Assembly (NCBI GenBank): GCA_947493535.1
Contig: CANLRK010000001.1
Coordinates: 62,001 to 126,000, forward strand
Origin: an uncultured Flavobacteriaceae bacterium
Lineage (GTDB): Bacteria > Bacteroidota > Bacteroidia > Flavobacteriales > Flavobacteriaceae
Direction of reading: 5' to 3'
DNA length: 64,000 bases
The translations under genes were made by a program, and so were the position numbers. The notes under the pieces are model-generated. The model worked only from the letters and a program-made list of their open reading frames with translations. It searched no databases and had not been told where the DNA came from. Every line of letters begins with the position of its first letter. Positions within the stretch are counted from its first letter, which is position 1. Below are positions 40,676 through 50,350 of the stretch, piece after piece.

Positions 40676-41713
40676 TTAAGCAAAATTCGCAGTTAACTCC
40701 CCTTTTATTGCAGTTTCAAACTGCTTTTCAAACTCTTTTTCAGTTAAATTTTTAGATAGTAAATACATCATTTTTGTTACGGCCGCTTCAAAAGTGATAT
40801 CTTTTCCAGAAACAAGACCTATTTCTTGCAAATGAGTACTTGTTTCATACTGCCCCATAATCACACTACCTCCTATACACTGAGTAACATTAACAACATA
40901 AACCCCTTTCTTCATTGCTCTAGCTAACAACTCAGAAAACCATGGCAATGTTGGTGCGTTTCCTGCTCCATAGGTTTCTAAAATAACACCTTTTATATTT
41001 GGAGTATTTAACACTGCTTGCACTACTGTTTTTGTTATCCCTGGGTACAATTTTAAAACTGCTATATCAGTACACATTTGCTTGTGCACATAAAAGCTAG
41101 CTTTATTAGCAGGCAGCAAGTTGTTTTTAAACACTTTTAAATGCACACCAGACTCTGCTAACTCAGGATAATTTAATGATATGAACGCCTCAAAATGCTC
41201 TGCATTTATTTTTGTAGTTCTATTAGCACGGTATAATTTATATTCAAAATACAAACAAACCTCTTGTATTTGGGGCACCCCATTTTCTTGTAAAGACGCT
41301 ACTTGTATAGCTGTAATCAGGTTTTCTTTTGCATCGGTTCGCAAATCACCTATTGGCAATTGAGATCCTGTGAAAATTACTGGTTTTGACAAGTTTTCTA
41401 GCATAAAACTTAATGCTGAAGCTGTATACGACATTGTATCTGAACCATGCAACACCACAAATCCATCTGCCTTGTCATAATTTTCCTCAATAACTGCAGC
41501 TATTTGCAACCAGTATTCTGGGCTCATATTTGAGGAATCTATAGGGCAATCAAAAGAATGCGTTGTAATATTACACTCCAGCTGTTTTATTTCTGGTATC
41601 CTAATTAATAAGTTATCAAAATTAAATGCACGCAAACTATTAGTTTCAAAGTCTTTAACCATCCCAATGGTTCCTCCAGTATAAATTAATACTATGTTCG
41701 GCTTTTTAGTCAT
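40676..41713 (-). CDS. Type I asparaginase
   Basis: VLIYTGGTIGMVKD, FVVLHGSDTMSYTASALSFML, FTGSQLPIGDLRTDA. Confidence 0.95.
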   Translation of the reverse strand: MTKKPNIVLIYTGGTIGMVKDFETNSLRAFNFDNLLIRIPEIKQLECNITTHSFDCPIDSSNMSPEYWLQIAAVIEENYDKADGFVVLHGSDTMSYTASALSFMLENLSKPVIFTGSQLPIGDLRTDAKENLITAIQVASLQENGVPQIQEVCLYFEYKLYRANRTTKINAEHFEAFISLNYPELAESGVHLKVFKNNLLPANKASFYVHKQMCTDIAVLKLYPGITKTVVQAVLNTPNIKGVILETYGAGNAPTLPWFSELLARAMKKGVYVVNVTQCIGGSVIMGQYETSTHLQEIGLVSGKDITFEAAVTKMMYLLSKNLTEKEFEKQFETAIKGELTANFA

Positions 41714-42836
41714 CTAGTTTCTCTTTATTTACCACTGGATTTGCATACATTGCTAAAAAATTTTTCACCGCAACTTTATCGTTTACATCAGCCCTACAAG
41801 CTACCCTACGTTCAAATTGTCGCTGTTCCTTAACCGTATATTCGTTACTGTATTTATTAGTTTCAAACAACATATCATACGCCAAATAATTAGTTGGCCA
41901 CAATCGATATTCTTTATGTATACACTTATCAATTATTGATGCTAATTGTTGAAATTGCTTATTCACAGGTTCGTTAGAACTTGCAATTTCATCTAGTTCT
42001 ATATCTAATACTTTTCCTGCCGCTATATGAATTCGTTTTTTCTGTCCTGTTAACCCCTTTAAAATTGTATCGAAATCTTCATTAGTTGATTTTATATACT
42101 CTTCCTCGTAATGTTTTGCCATTAGTTCTGGCATTTTAAGCATATCAGTAGGATCAAACTCATACGAAATTGCTACAGGCACAATTTTTATCTTTTTAAA
42201 ATAATCGAAAATATTTCTATCTCCTTTACCTAACGCAATCATTTTTAACACTCCTTGCTGGGTAGCATCATTACCGTCCTTTGTTCTTCCTTCACGCTGG
42301 GCAATCCAAACAGATCTATTGTCGTGTAATAAATTTTCAGCAATATACTCCGACATTAGCTTAGAGCTTTTTAGCAGTTCTCTCGGCGACAAATTACGCT
42401 GTACTAAGAAGTTTCTATTCAACTTAGCCAACTCTAATAAGAAAGATTTTTGCACCAAATTATCGCCAATAGCTGATGCCGTCATAACCAAATCATTATC
42501 AAATAGAGAAATGTTTAGTAAACAGGTATCTAGTAAAATATCTCTATGATTAGAAACATACAAATACGCCGTATCCTTTTTTAACTCTTTAAACCCTGAA
42601 GTTGTTAATCCATGAGACGAGCGAGACAATACATTTTGAATACCCCTTGTTATAATTTTAGTTTGAAAATCACGAATTGAATTGCAATTCGTTAAGCGTT
42701 TTTGAATATACTCTTCACTTGCCTGTGGATAAATAAACTTCAGCATTGATTTTACCATTGGATGTGAACTAACCTTTTGTATGGCTTGGTTCACTTCACT
42801 ATCATAATAAGGGCGTATGTGATCGAATTTTGACAA
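41706..42836 (-). CDS. 1-acyl-glycerol-3-phosphate acyltransferase-like protein
   Basis: HX4D motif VSNHRDILLD, REGRTKDGNDATQQGVLKM. Confidence 0.85.
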   Translation of the reverse strand: MSKFDHIRPYYDSEVNQAIQKVSSHPMVKSMLKFIYPQASEEYIQKRLTNCNSIRDFQTKIITRGIQNVLSRSSHGLTTSGFKELKKDTAYLYVSNHRDILLDTCLLNISLFDNDLVMTASAIGDNLVQKSFLLELAKLNRNFLVQRNLSPRELLKSSKLMSEYIAENLLHDNRSVWIAQREGRTKDGNDATQQGVLKMIALGKGDRNIFDYFKKIKIVPVAISYEFDPTDMLKMPELMAKHYEEEYIKSTNEDFDTILKGLTGQKKRIHIAAGKVLDIELDEIASSNEPVNKQFQQLASIIDKCIHKEYRLWPTNYLAYDMLFETNKYSNEYTVKEQRQFERRVACRADVNDKVAVKNFLAMYANPVVNKEKLDD

Positions 42837-42876
42837 AATTTAGTTTGGTTTTAACTACAAATATATGAGATACTCC

Positions 42877-43644
42877 TTACACTCCAAATACAGCTTTTGA
42901 GTTTTGAGTTGTAATCTGAGCTATTTCGTTTTCTGACAACTTATATATTTCTGCTAAGCGCTTTACCACTTGAACCAAATAACTCGTTTCATTTCTCTTT
43001 CCGCGATACGGCGTTGGCGACAAGTATGGCGCATCCGTTTCTATAACAATGTGCTCTATAGGTATTTGATTTAAAAACTGGTCTATTTTCCCGTTTTTAA
43101 AAGTTACCACTCCTCCTATACCCAGTTTCATATTATACGAAATAGCTTTTTTAGCTTGCTCTATAGAGCCTGTAAAACAATGAAATATACCATATAATTC
43201 ATCACTTTTTTCCTCTTCTAAAACTGCAAACACCTCATCAAAAGCGTCTCTACAATGAATAACTATTGGTAGTTGGTATTTTTTTGCCAATTGAATTTGT
43301 CTTCTAAAAGCATCTTCTTGTTGTGTTAACAATGTCTTATCCCAATATAAATCAATACCAATTTCCCCAACAGCAATAAACTTCCTTGCAGCCAACATTT
43401 CGGTTACATGTGCTAATTCTGTCTCATAATCTTCTTTTACATGAGTTGGATGCAACCCCATCATTAAAAAAACATTCTCTGGATATTCTTCTTTAAGCCT
43501 TAACATTGCAGCTGTATAGGTAGAATCAATTGCCGGAACAAACATACGTTTCACATTATTTTCAAATGCGCGTTGCATCATTGCAGCTCTATCATCATCA
43601 AATGCTTCGCTATATAAATGTGTATGTGTATCAGTTAAAACCAT
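42877..43644 (-). CDS. TatD-family hydrolase
   Basis: DTHTHLYSEAFDDD, GLHPTH, GEIGIDLYWD, IHCRDA, ETDAPYLSPTPYRGKRNE. Confidence 0.96.
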   Translation of the reverse strand: MVLTDTHTHLYSEAFDDDRAAMMQRAFENNVKRMFVPAIDSTYTAAMLRLKEEYPENVFLMMGLHPTHVKEDYETELAHVTEMLAARKFIAVGEIGIDLYWDKTLLTQQEDAFRRQIQLAKKYQLPIVIHCRDAFDEVFAVLEEEKSDELYGIFHCFTGSIEQAKKAISYNMKLGIGGVVTFKNGKIDQFLNQIPIEHIVIETDAPYLSPTPYRGKRNETSYLVQVVKRLAEIYKLSENEIAQITTQNSKAVFGV

Positions 43645-43687
43645 GAAGTAAGCATATTATTAATTACTTTTGCAAAAATATTTAATT

Positions 43688-44125
43688 ATGTCGTTACCCA
43701 ACTATCTTTCTAAAAAAGGTTATAAAAAAAAGCGTTTAAAACTAACCAAAACCAATCATTTTAAAGTTAGCGCAACCATAAATGGTGTAAAAGGAAAATT
43801 TATTGTTGACACTGGGGCGTCTAACACCTGCATTGACAGCTCGTTGGCCGAGCATTTTAATTTAAACTCGGAAGAAAGTGATACCAAAGCCGCTGGTGCT
43901 GGAGCAACCGACATGAATACACAGCTAGCAAAAGACAATAGCTTAAAAATAGGTAAATGGAAGTCGAAAAAAAATCACATTATTTTATTTGACCTTTCAC
44001 ATGTAAATCAAGCCTTGACTAACCACAACTCTAAACCTGTTCATGGAATAATTGGCGCCGACATCTTAAAAAAAGGAAAAGCAATTATTGATTATAAAAA
44101 CAACTTTTTATACCTTAAACAATAA
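43688..44125 (+). CDS. Retropepsin-like single-domain aspartic protease (start 43688)
   Basis: GKFIVDTGASNTCIDSSLA active-site motif; HGIIGADILKKGKAIIDY. Confidence 0.85.
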   Translation: MSLPNYLSKKGYKKKRLKLTKTNHFKVSATINGVKGKFIVDTGASNTCIDSSLAEHFNLNSEESDTKAAGAGATDMNTQLAKDNSLKIGKWKSKKNHIILFDLSHVNQALTNHNSKPVHGIIGADILKKGKAIIDYKNNFLYLKQ

Positions 44126-44128
44126 AAA

Positions 44129-44155
44129 AAGGCTTTGAATATTATTCAAAGCCTT
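44129..44155. terminator. Terminator between convergent genes
   Basis: AAGGCTTTGAAT-ATT-ATTCAAAGCCTT flanked by A/T tracts. Confidence 0.85.
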
Positions 44156-44176
44156 CCTGTTTTTTTTAGCTAACTA

Positions 44177-44416
44177 CTAAGCTACATTTACCACTTCTTC
44201 AATTTGTGGCGCGTGCTTTTTTATAGTCATTTCAACCCCTGATTTTAAGGTCATCTGATTAATATTGCACGAAGTACATGCTCCTTCAAACCGTATCGTT
44301 ACTTTTTTTCCATCGTCAATTGACACTAAAGAAATATCTCCACCGTCTGATTTTAAAAACGGTCTAATCTCTTCTAAAGCTGCCTCTACATTTATTTGTA
44401 ATTCTTCTGAAGTCAT
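44177..44416 (-). CDS. NifU C-terminal-domain protein
   Basis: LEEIRPFLKSDGGDISLVSID, CTSCNINQMTLKSGVE CxxC motif. Confidence 0.93.
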   Translation of the reverse strand: MTSEELQINVEAALEEIRPFLKSDGGDISLVSIDDGKKVTIRFEGACTSCNINQMTLKSGVEMTIKKHAPQIEEVVNVA

Positions 44417-44420
44417 AGGT

Positions 44421-45548
44421 TTATTTTTTTACTGATGAACATCCTGCCATTGTTGTTATTTTAATTGCTTCTGTTGCAGGCAAATTCTCATTTCTTTTAA
44501 TTACTTGAGTTACAATATTACGAGTAATATCTGTAACTATTTCTTCCACTACTGTTCCTTCTTGCATTCCTGCAGGGCGACCAATATCTCCCGCTTCGCG
44601 TATACTTTGCACTATTGGCAGCTCTCCTAAGAAAGGCACCTTTAAATCATTTGCTAAATTTTTAGCTCCATTTTCACCAAAAATATAATACTTGTTTTCT
44701 GGTAATTCCGCTGGCGTAAAATACGCCATATTCTCTACAATTCCTAAAACAGGCACATTAATACTTTCTTGCTGAAACATCGCCACTCCTTTTTTAGCAT
44801 CTGCTAACGCAACATTCTGCGGTGTGCTTACTACTACTGCTCCAGTAATAGGTAAGGCTTGCATTATTGACAAATGAATATCTCCTGTTCCTGGAGGTAA
44901 ATCTAATAACAAGAAATCTAACTCACCCCAAGCAGCATCGAAAATTAACTGATTTAACGCTTTTGAAGCCATTGGTCCTCGCCATATAACAGCTTGATCT
45001 GGTTTAGTAAAAAAACCAATTGATAATATTTTTACGCCGTAGTTTTCTATCGGTTTCATTTTAGATTTTCCATCGATAGTTTCCGCTAGTGGTCTTGCTG
45101 ATTCTACATCAAACATCATTGGTATTGACGGCCCATAAACATCGGCATCTAACACACCTACTTTAAACCCCATTTTTGATAAACTTACAGCAACATTAGC
45201 TGTTACGGTAGATTTACCAACTCCTCCTTTACCCGAAGAAATAGCTATAATATTTTTTATTCCTGGTAATTGCTTTCCTTTAATTTCTGTTTTTTCAGGC
45301 GCAATTACTTTTACATTTACTTTTACTTTAGCTTGTTCAGAAATATTTTTTTTGATACAATTTATAATTTCTGCTTCTACTTTTTTTCTGGCCTGCATAG
45401 CTGGATTAGCAATGGTAATTTCTATTACAACCTCATCTCCAAAAGTTAATACGTTTTTTACCGCTCCGCTTTCAACCATATTAGCTCCTTCTCCAGGAAC
45501 AGTAATTTGTTCTAACGCTTTTAAAACTTCTTTTCTAGCAATTTTCAT
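44421..45548 (-). CDS. Mrp/ApbC-family Fe-S carrier ATPase (start 45548)
   Basis: ISSGKGGVGKSTVTANVAV, DADVYGPSIPMM, LLLDLPPGTGDIHLS. Confidence 0.95.
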   Translation of the reverse strand: MKIARKEVLKALEQITVPGEGANMVESGAVKNVLTFGDEVVIEITIANPAMQARKKVEAEIINCIKKNISEQAKVKVNVKVIAPEKTEIKGKQLPGIKNIIAISSGKGGVGKSTVTANVAVSLSKMGFKVGVLDADVYGPSIPMMFDVESARPLAETIDGKSKMKPIENYGVKILSIGFFTKPDQAVIWRGPMASKALNQLIFDAAWGELDFLLLDLPPGTGDIHLSIMQALPITGAVVVSTPQNVALADAKKGVAMFQQESINVPVLGIVENMAYFTPAELPENKYYIFGENGAKNLANDLKVPFLGELPIVQSIREAGDIGRPAGMQEGTVVEEIVTDITRNIVTQVIKRNENLPATEAIKITTMAGCSSVKK

Positions 45549-45640
45549 TATGAATCTATTTGATATTTTGCGCAAAGATACGGCTCCCTTTGTAATTTAC
45601 CATACTCTGCTTAATTCTATTATAAGAACATGTTTTTTAA

Positions 45641-45970
45641 TTATTTTAAGCTTTCTAAAGGATCCCAAAAATACTTTGCAAAGTTTTGAATTTGATTATC
45701 AACAACTTTTACCCCTTCATTTTCTAACAACTGTTGCATTAAGTTAACCCCTTCAAAATGATGCTTTCCTGTTAACAATCCTTTTTTATTTACTACACGA
45801 TGTGCAGGTACATTAGCCGCTCCTGAAGCATTCATTGCCCAACCTACCATTCTAGCTCCTTTCGCCATTCCTAAATACGCAGCAATTGCGCCGTAGGATG
45901 TTACTTTTCCTTCCGGTATTTGTCGTGCAACCTCATAAACTCTCTCAAAAAAACTATCTTCCTTCAACAT
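45641..45970 (-). CDS. Alkyltransferase-like (ATL) protein of the MGMT family
   Basis: IPEGKVTSYGAIAAYLG, VGWAMNASGAANVPAHRVVN: Cys of PCHR replaced by Ala. Confidence 0.88.
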   Translation of the reverse strand: MLKEDSFFERVYEVARQIPEGKVTSYGAIAAYLGMAKGARMVGWAMNASGAANVPAHRVVNKKGLLTGKHHFEGVNLMQQLLENEGVKVVDNQIQNFAKYFWDPLESLK

Positions 45971-45974
45971 ACTA

Positions 45975-46592
45975 TTACATGTTTAGTTTTATAATGGAGA
46001 ATATTGCTAGTAACAATGTTAACAAGCTAAGCGCATAATTTGTATTTCTACTAAAATTATCACTCCTATTAGATTTTTTAAATAACAGAATATATGTGCT
46101 AATTGCAGTAAAACTACCTACCACTATAGCTACAATGAATACAACTACATCTGAGGTTGAAAAACTAAAGTTCCCTGAGGTTGTTAGGGTTGTACACACA
46201 AAACTGTAAAAGGGAATTGGAAATACATTTAACACCGAAAAAATAATTCCTTTTAGAAACAGGTTTCTTTTCTTATTTAATTCTATTTTTTTAGGGGTAA
46301 CTTTCGCTTTTGCAGCAAAGAAAAAATAAATAGCTAAACAAAAGAAAATTAATATTCCTACCTCTTGAATTATTGACAGCTCATCTTCCGATAAGTTTAA
46401 AAACTCCGCTATAAGCACTGCAATACCTGCTTGAGCTGCTATTACCAAACAGGCGCCTAAGGTAAAAATTAATGCCCTTTTCCTTCCTTGTTCAACACTT
46501 ATTTTTGCTGCGTTTATGTTTAAAATTCCTGGAGGAATCACCCCGAAGAACGACCATAAAAAACAATATAAAAACAGTACTGATAAATGCAT
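45975..46592 (-). CDS. LysE-family membrane transporter
   Basis: Multiple TMs, GVIPPGILNINAAKISVEQGRKRAL. Confidence 0.85.
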   Translation of the reverse strand: MHLSVLFLYCFLWSFFGVIPPGILNINAAKISVEQGRKRALIFTLGACLVIAAQAGIAVLIAEFLNLSEDELSIIQEVGILIFFCLAIYFFFAAKAKVTPKKIELNKKRNLFLKGIIFSVLNVFPIPFYSFVCTTLTTSGNFSFSTSDVVVFIVAIVVGSFTAISTYILLFKKSNRSDNFSRNTNYALSLLTLLLAIFSIIKLNM

Positions 46593-47267
46593 TTACTTTA
46601 TTTTAAACCTAATATAGGTTATGGCTTTGTCTATTTCGAGATATTGTTTTTCATAAAAGGTTTGAATAGTAGTTACCTCTTTAGGTGCACCTTCATTTTT
46701 ATACACATTATGGTTAGCATATTCAATTTCATGCCCTTCTCCATGTAGTAACCCTAAGGTATAGCCGTGCATAAACTCACTATCTGTTTTTAAATGCACT
46801 ACTCCAGTATCATTTAAAACCGTTTTATACTTCTGTAAAAAAGCTGTATTGGTTAAACGGTGTTTGGTACGTTTGTATTTTATTTGTGGATCCGGAAAAG
46901 TTATCCAAATCTCACTCACTTCATTTTCTGCAAAAACAGAAGTAATCAGTTCTATTTGTGTACGTACAAAAGCTACATTAGTCATATTGTTTTCTAATGC
47001 AGTTTTTGCCCCACGCCAAAATCGGGCACCTTTAATATCAATTCCTATAAAATTTTTGTTTGGATATTTTTCTCCTAAATTTACAGAGTACTCCCCTTTA
47101 CCACACCCCAACTCAAGCACTATAGGATTATCATTTTTAAAAAAATCAGTATTCCATTTTCCTTTCAATTTAAATTCATCTTTCGCCAACTCTTCTCTTG
47201 TTGGTTGAAAAACATTTGAAAAAGTAGCGTTTTCATTAAATCGCTTTAATTTATTTTTACTTCCCAC
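46593..47267 (-). CDS. trmB: tRNA (guanosine(46)-N7)-methyltransferase
   Basis: VLELGCGKGEYSVNLG, NFIGIDIKGARFWRG, ITFPDPQIKYKRTKHRLT. Confidence 0.96.
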   Translation of the reverse strand: MGSKNKLKRFNENATFSNVFQPTREELAKDEFKLKGKWNTDFFKNDNPIVLELGCGKGEYSVNLGEKYPNKNFIGIDIKGARFWRGAKTALENNMTNVAFVRTQIELITSVFAENEVSEIWITFPDPQIKYKRTKHRLTNTAFLQKYKTVLNDTGVVHLKTDSEFMHGYTLGLLHGEGHEIEYANHNVYKNEGAPKEVTTIQTFYEKQYLEIDKAITYIRFKIK

Positions 47268-47334
47268 TGATCTATAATTTTTGGTAAAAATAAAAAATTA
47301 ATGTGGCAAATAATGTAACTTGCTTTATTATATC

Positions 47335-48393
47335 ATGACAAAATATAAAAACATACTTGTTGCGCCGTTAAATTGGGGTTTGGGGCATGCCACAAGATGT
47401 ATCCCTATTATAAAAGCACTTCAAAAAAATGGTTATACTCCAATTATTGCCTCTGACGGTGCTGCCTTAGAGTTACTCAAAAAAGAATTCCCTTTGTTAG
47501 AGTTTATTTTGCTTCCTTCCTACAATATTACATATGCTAAAAACGGACGCTTTTTTAAATGGAAATTATTTATAAATACACCCAAAATTTTATCTGCAGT
47601 AGTACAAGAAAAAAAACAAATAGCCGATATCATAAAACAAAAAAACATTTCCGGAATTATTTCTGATAACCGATTAGGAGTTCGCCACAGCAAGATTCCT
47701 TCTGTATACCTAACACATCAAGTAAATGTATTAAGCGGAAACAGCTCATGGCTTACAAGTAAACTGCACCAACATATTATCAAGCAATTTAATGAATGTT
47801 GGGTGCCAGATATTAATGAAAACAGTAATTATTCTGGCGAATTAGGACATGTGACACTTCCTAAAATAAAAACGAAACTCATTGGTTTGTTGAGTAGATT
47901 TAATAAAACTAACACTCCTATCAAGCACGATTACTTAGTTCTACTCTCTGGTCCAGAACCACAACGAAGTTTACTAGAAACAAAACTTAAAGAAGAGTTT
48001 ATACACTCTAATAAAAAAATAGTTTTTGTGAGTGGCGTTATAGAAAACAAACAGAAAACATATTCTAAAAACAACTGTACTTATTATAATTTTATGACAA
48101 GTACTCAGCTTGAAAAAACCATTAATGAAAGTGCCGTAATTATCTCACGATCAGGTTACACTACTATTATGGATTTAGCACATTTAGGAAAAAAAGCTTT
48201 TTTTATTCCAACACCAGGACAATTTGAACAGCTGTATTTGGCTAAGCGAATGGACAAGCTAAACTACGCTCCTTTTTGCTTTCAAAAAGATTTTTCAATT
48301 GACAAACTAGAACAGGCATCAACTTATAACGGTTTTCCGAATAACAATGCAACTGTTGAATTTAATGAGTTATTTACTATTTTTTGCGAGTAG
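47335..48393 (+). CDS. MurG-like/GT28-type glycosyltransferase (start 47335)
   Basis: ILVAPLNWGLGHATRCIPIIKAL; SRSGYTTIMDLAHLGKKAFFIPTPGQFEQ. Confidence 0.85.
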   Translation: MTKYKNILVAPLNWGLGHATRCIPIIKALQKNGYTPIIASDGAALELLKKEFPLLEFILLPSYNITYAKNGRFFKWKLFINTPKILSAVVQEKKQIADIIKQKNISGIISDNRLGVRHSKIPSVYLTHQVNVLSGNSSWLTSKLHQHIIKQFNECWVPDINENSNYSGELGHVTLPKIKTKLIGLLSRFNKTNTPIKHDYLVLLSGPEPQRSLLETKLKEEFIHSNKKIVFVSGVIENKQKTYSKNNCTYYNFMTSTQLEKTINESAVIISRSGYTTIMDLAHLGKKAFFIPTPGQFEQLYLAKRMDKLNYAPFCFQKDFSIDKLEQASTYNGFPNNNATVEFNELFTIFCE

Positions 48394-49429
48394 CACTATC
48401 TTTAACTACATCAAGTGTAAACGAAAATTCTGAACCTACTCCATAATCACTCTCTACATATATTTTTTGGTTGTGCGCTTCTATGATATGCTTCACTATT
48501 GAAAGCCCTAAACCAGAACCTCCTTCATCTCTTGAACCTGTTTTACTCACTCGATAAAAACGCTCAAACAACCTTGGTAAATGATGTGCTTCTATACCTT
48601 TTCCATTATCGGTTACACGAACAATAACTTTATCATTATTCAAAGACTCTACACTTATTTCAGTTGTTCCATTTTCTTGACCATACTTTATAGAGTTAAC
48701 TATTAAGTTGGTTAATACTTGTCTTATTTTCTCCTTGTCGGCCTTAACTTGAATAGGGGAGCTATAAGGTTTATCAAAAACCAAGTTTATTTTTTTTTCT
48801 TGAGCTTTAATTTCAAACAAGTCAAAAACATCTTTTATCATTGTAATTACATCAAACTTTTCTTTGATTAAGTTTAGATTTCCTGTTTCAAGATTAGTTA
48901 TTAAATCTAAATCATCAACAATATAAATAAGTCGTTCCACTCCCTTACTTGCTCTATCAAGGTATTTATCGCGCACGTTTTTATCTTTAACCGCACCATC
49001 TATTAATGTTAAAATATAGCTTTGAACCGTAAACAAAGGGGTTTTTAATTCATGAGCTATATTACCCATAAACTCTTTCCTGTATTCATCTCTAATTTGA
49101 AGCGTTTCTATTTTTAACTTGTTTTGTCTCGCAAATTTTTTCACATCGCTAGTAAGCGTTCTAATATCAGTAGTAACAGCTTCTTGGTGTAGTTTAGTTT
49201 TTTCTAACAACGAAACCTCTTCGTATGTTTTCTTTATTAACTTATATATAAATTTTTCTGCACGATATTGAATAACAAGAAAGGAAATTATAAAAAGTCC
49301 GCTTATAAAAAGTAGTGTTTTTAAAATACCTATATTTTCAATAATAGGAATAACAATAACCGCTGAAAGAGCCGTAATTAATACTGAAGTATATAAAGCA
49401 AACTTGTATGTTTTTTTAATTTTTATCAT
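48377..49429 (-). CDS. PhoR-like sensor histidine kinase
   Basis: FMGNIAHELKTPLFTVQSYI H-box, NLIVNSIKYG, DNGKGI, GGSGLGLSIVKHI. Confidence 0.95.
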   Translation of the reverse strand: MIKIKKTYKFALYTSVLITALSAVIVIPIIENIGILKTLLFISGLFIISFLVIQYRAEKFIYKLIKKTYEEVSLLEKTKLHQEAVTTDIRTLTSDVKKFARQNKLKIETLQIRDEYRKEFMGNIAHELKTPLFTVQSYILTLIDGAVKDKNVRDKYLDRASKGVERLIYIVDDLDLITNLETGNLNLIKEKFDVITMIKDVFDLFEIKAQEKKINLVFDKPYSSPIQVKADKEKIRQVLTNLIVNSIKYGQENGTTEISVESLNNDKVIVRVTDNGKGIEAHHLPRLFERFYRVSKTGSRDEGGSGLGLSIVKHIIEAHNQKIYVESDYGVGSEFSFTLDVVKDSATRKK

Positions 49430-50115
49430 TAGCTAACCACAAACTTGTAGCCTACACCTTTTACTGTTTTAAATGATTTATCGCCAACTTTTTCACGTAA
49501 CTTTCTAATATGAACATCAATAGTCCTTCCACCTACAACCACTTCATTTCCCCAAACCGCATTTAATATTTCATCACGAGTAAACACCCTTCCTGGCTTG
49601 GAGGCTAATAATGACAATAGCTCAAACTCTTTTCGTGGTAACGCAAGTTCTTCCCCTTCTTTAATTACTTTATACTCATCCCTATTAATTACCAAATCAC
49701 CTAAATTAATGGTTGCACTATCACTTTTATCTACCGTAACTCTACGCAATAAACTTTTCACTTTACCTAACAATACTTTTGGCTTAACAGGTTTAGTTAT
49801 ATAGTCGTCAGCTCCAGCATCAAAACCTGCTAACTGAGAATAATCTTCACTTCTTGCAGTTAAAAAAGTTATAATAGTATTTGACAATTCTGGCAGTTTC
49901 CTAATCTGTTCACAAGCTTCTATCCCATCCATTTCAGGCATCATCACATCAAGAATAATCAAATCTGGCAGTTCTTTTTTAGCTACCTCCACAGCCTCTA
50001 ATCCGTTTGCAGCAGTATATACATGATAGCCCCCAGCAGACAAATTGTATCCGATAATTTCTAAAATATCTGGCTCATCATCTACTAACAAAATCTTAAC
50101 TCCGTCTGTACTCAT
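49429..50115 (-). CDS. PhoB-like response regulator (start 50115)
   Basis: ILLVDDEPDILEII, PDLIILDVMMPEMDG, C-terminal winged helix VWGNEVVVGGRTIDVHIRKLREKVG. Confidence 0.95.
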   Translation of the reverse strand: MSTDGVKILLVDDEPDILEIIGYNLSAGGYHVYTAANGLEAVEVAKKELPDLIILDVMMPEMDGIEACEQIRKLPELSNTIITFLTARSEDYSQLAGFDAGADDYITKPVKPKVLLGKVKSLLRRVTVDKSDSATINLGDLVINRDEYKVIKEGEELALPRKEFELLSLLASKPGRVFTRDEILNAVWGNEVVVGGRTIDVHIRKLREKVGDKSFKTVKGVGYKFVVS

Positions 50116-50350
50116 AAGTAATATTTGTTTTTTTCTATATGCCAAAGGTAGCACATTCAATAAATTTATAAAACCAAAGTAATCATGATAACACTCTAGT
50201 AACATGATTAACTTTATGATAACATCAAATTACCTTGCAATGTTATTTTAACGTTAAAAATAGTCAATCAACCTTGATTTTAAATTAAAACAATTAATTT
50301 TTTGTACTTTTGTAGCTCATGTTTTACTAACTAAAAATAATACAATTATT

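Noticed and set aside
50116-50205. N-terminal extension of the response regulator (MLLECYHDYFGFINLLNVLPLAYRKKQILL)
   Set aside because: Unrelated to the receiver domain and overlaps the regulatory-looking repeats; the start is better placed at 50115.
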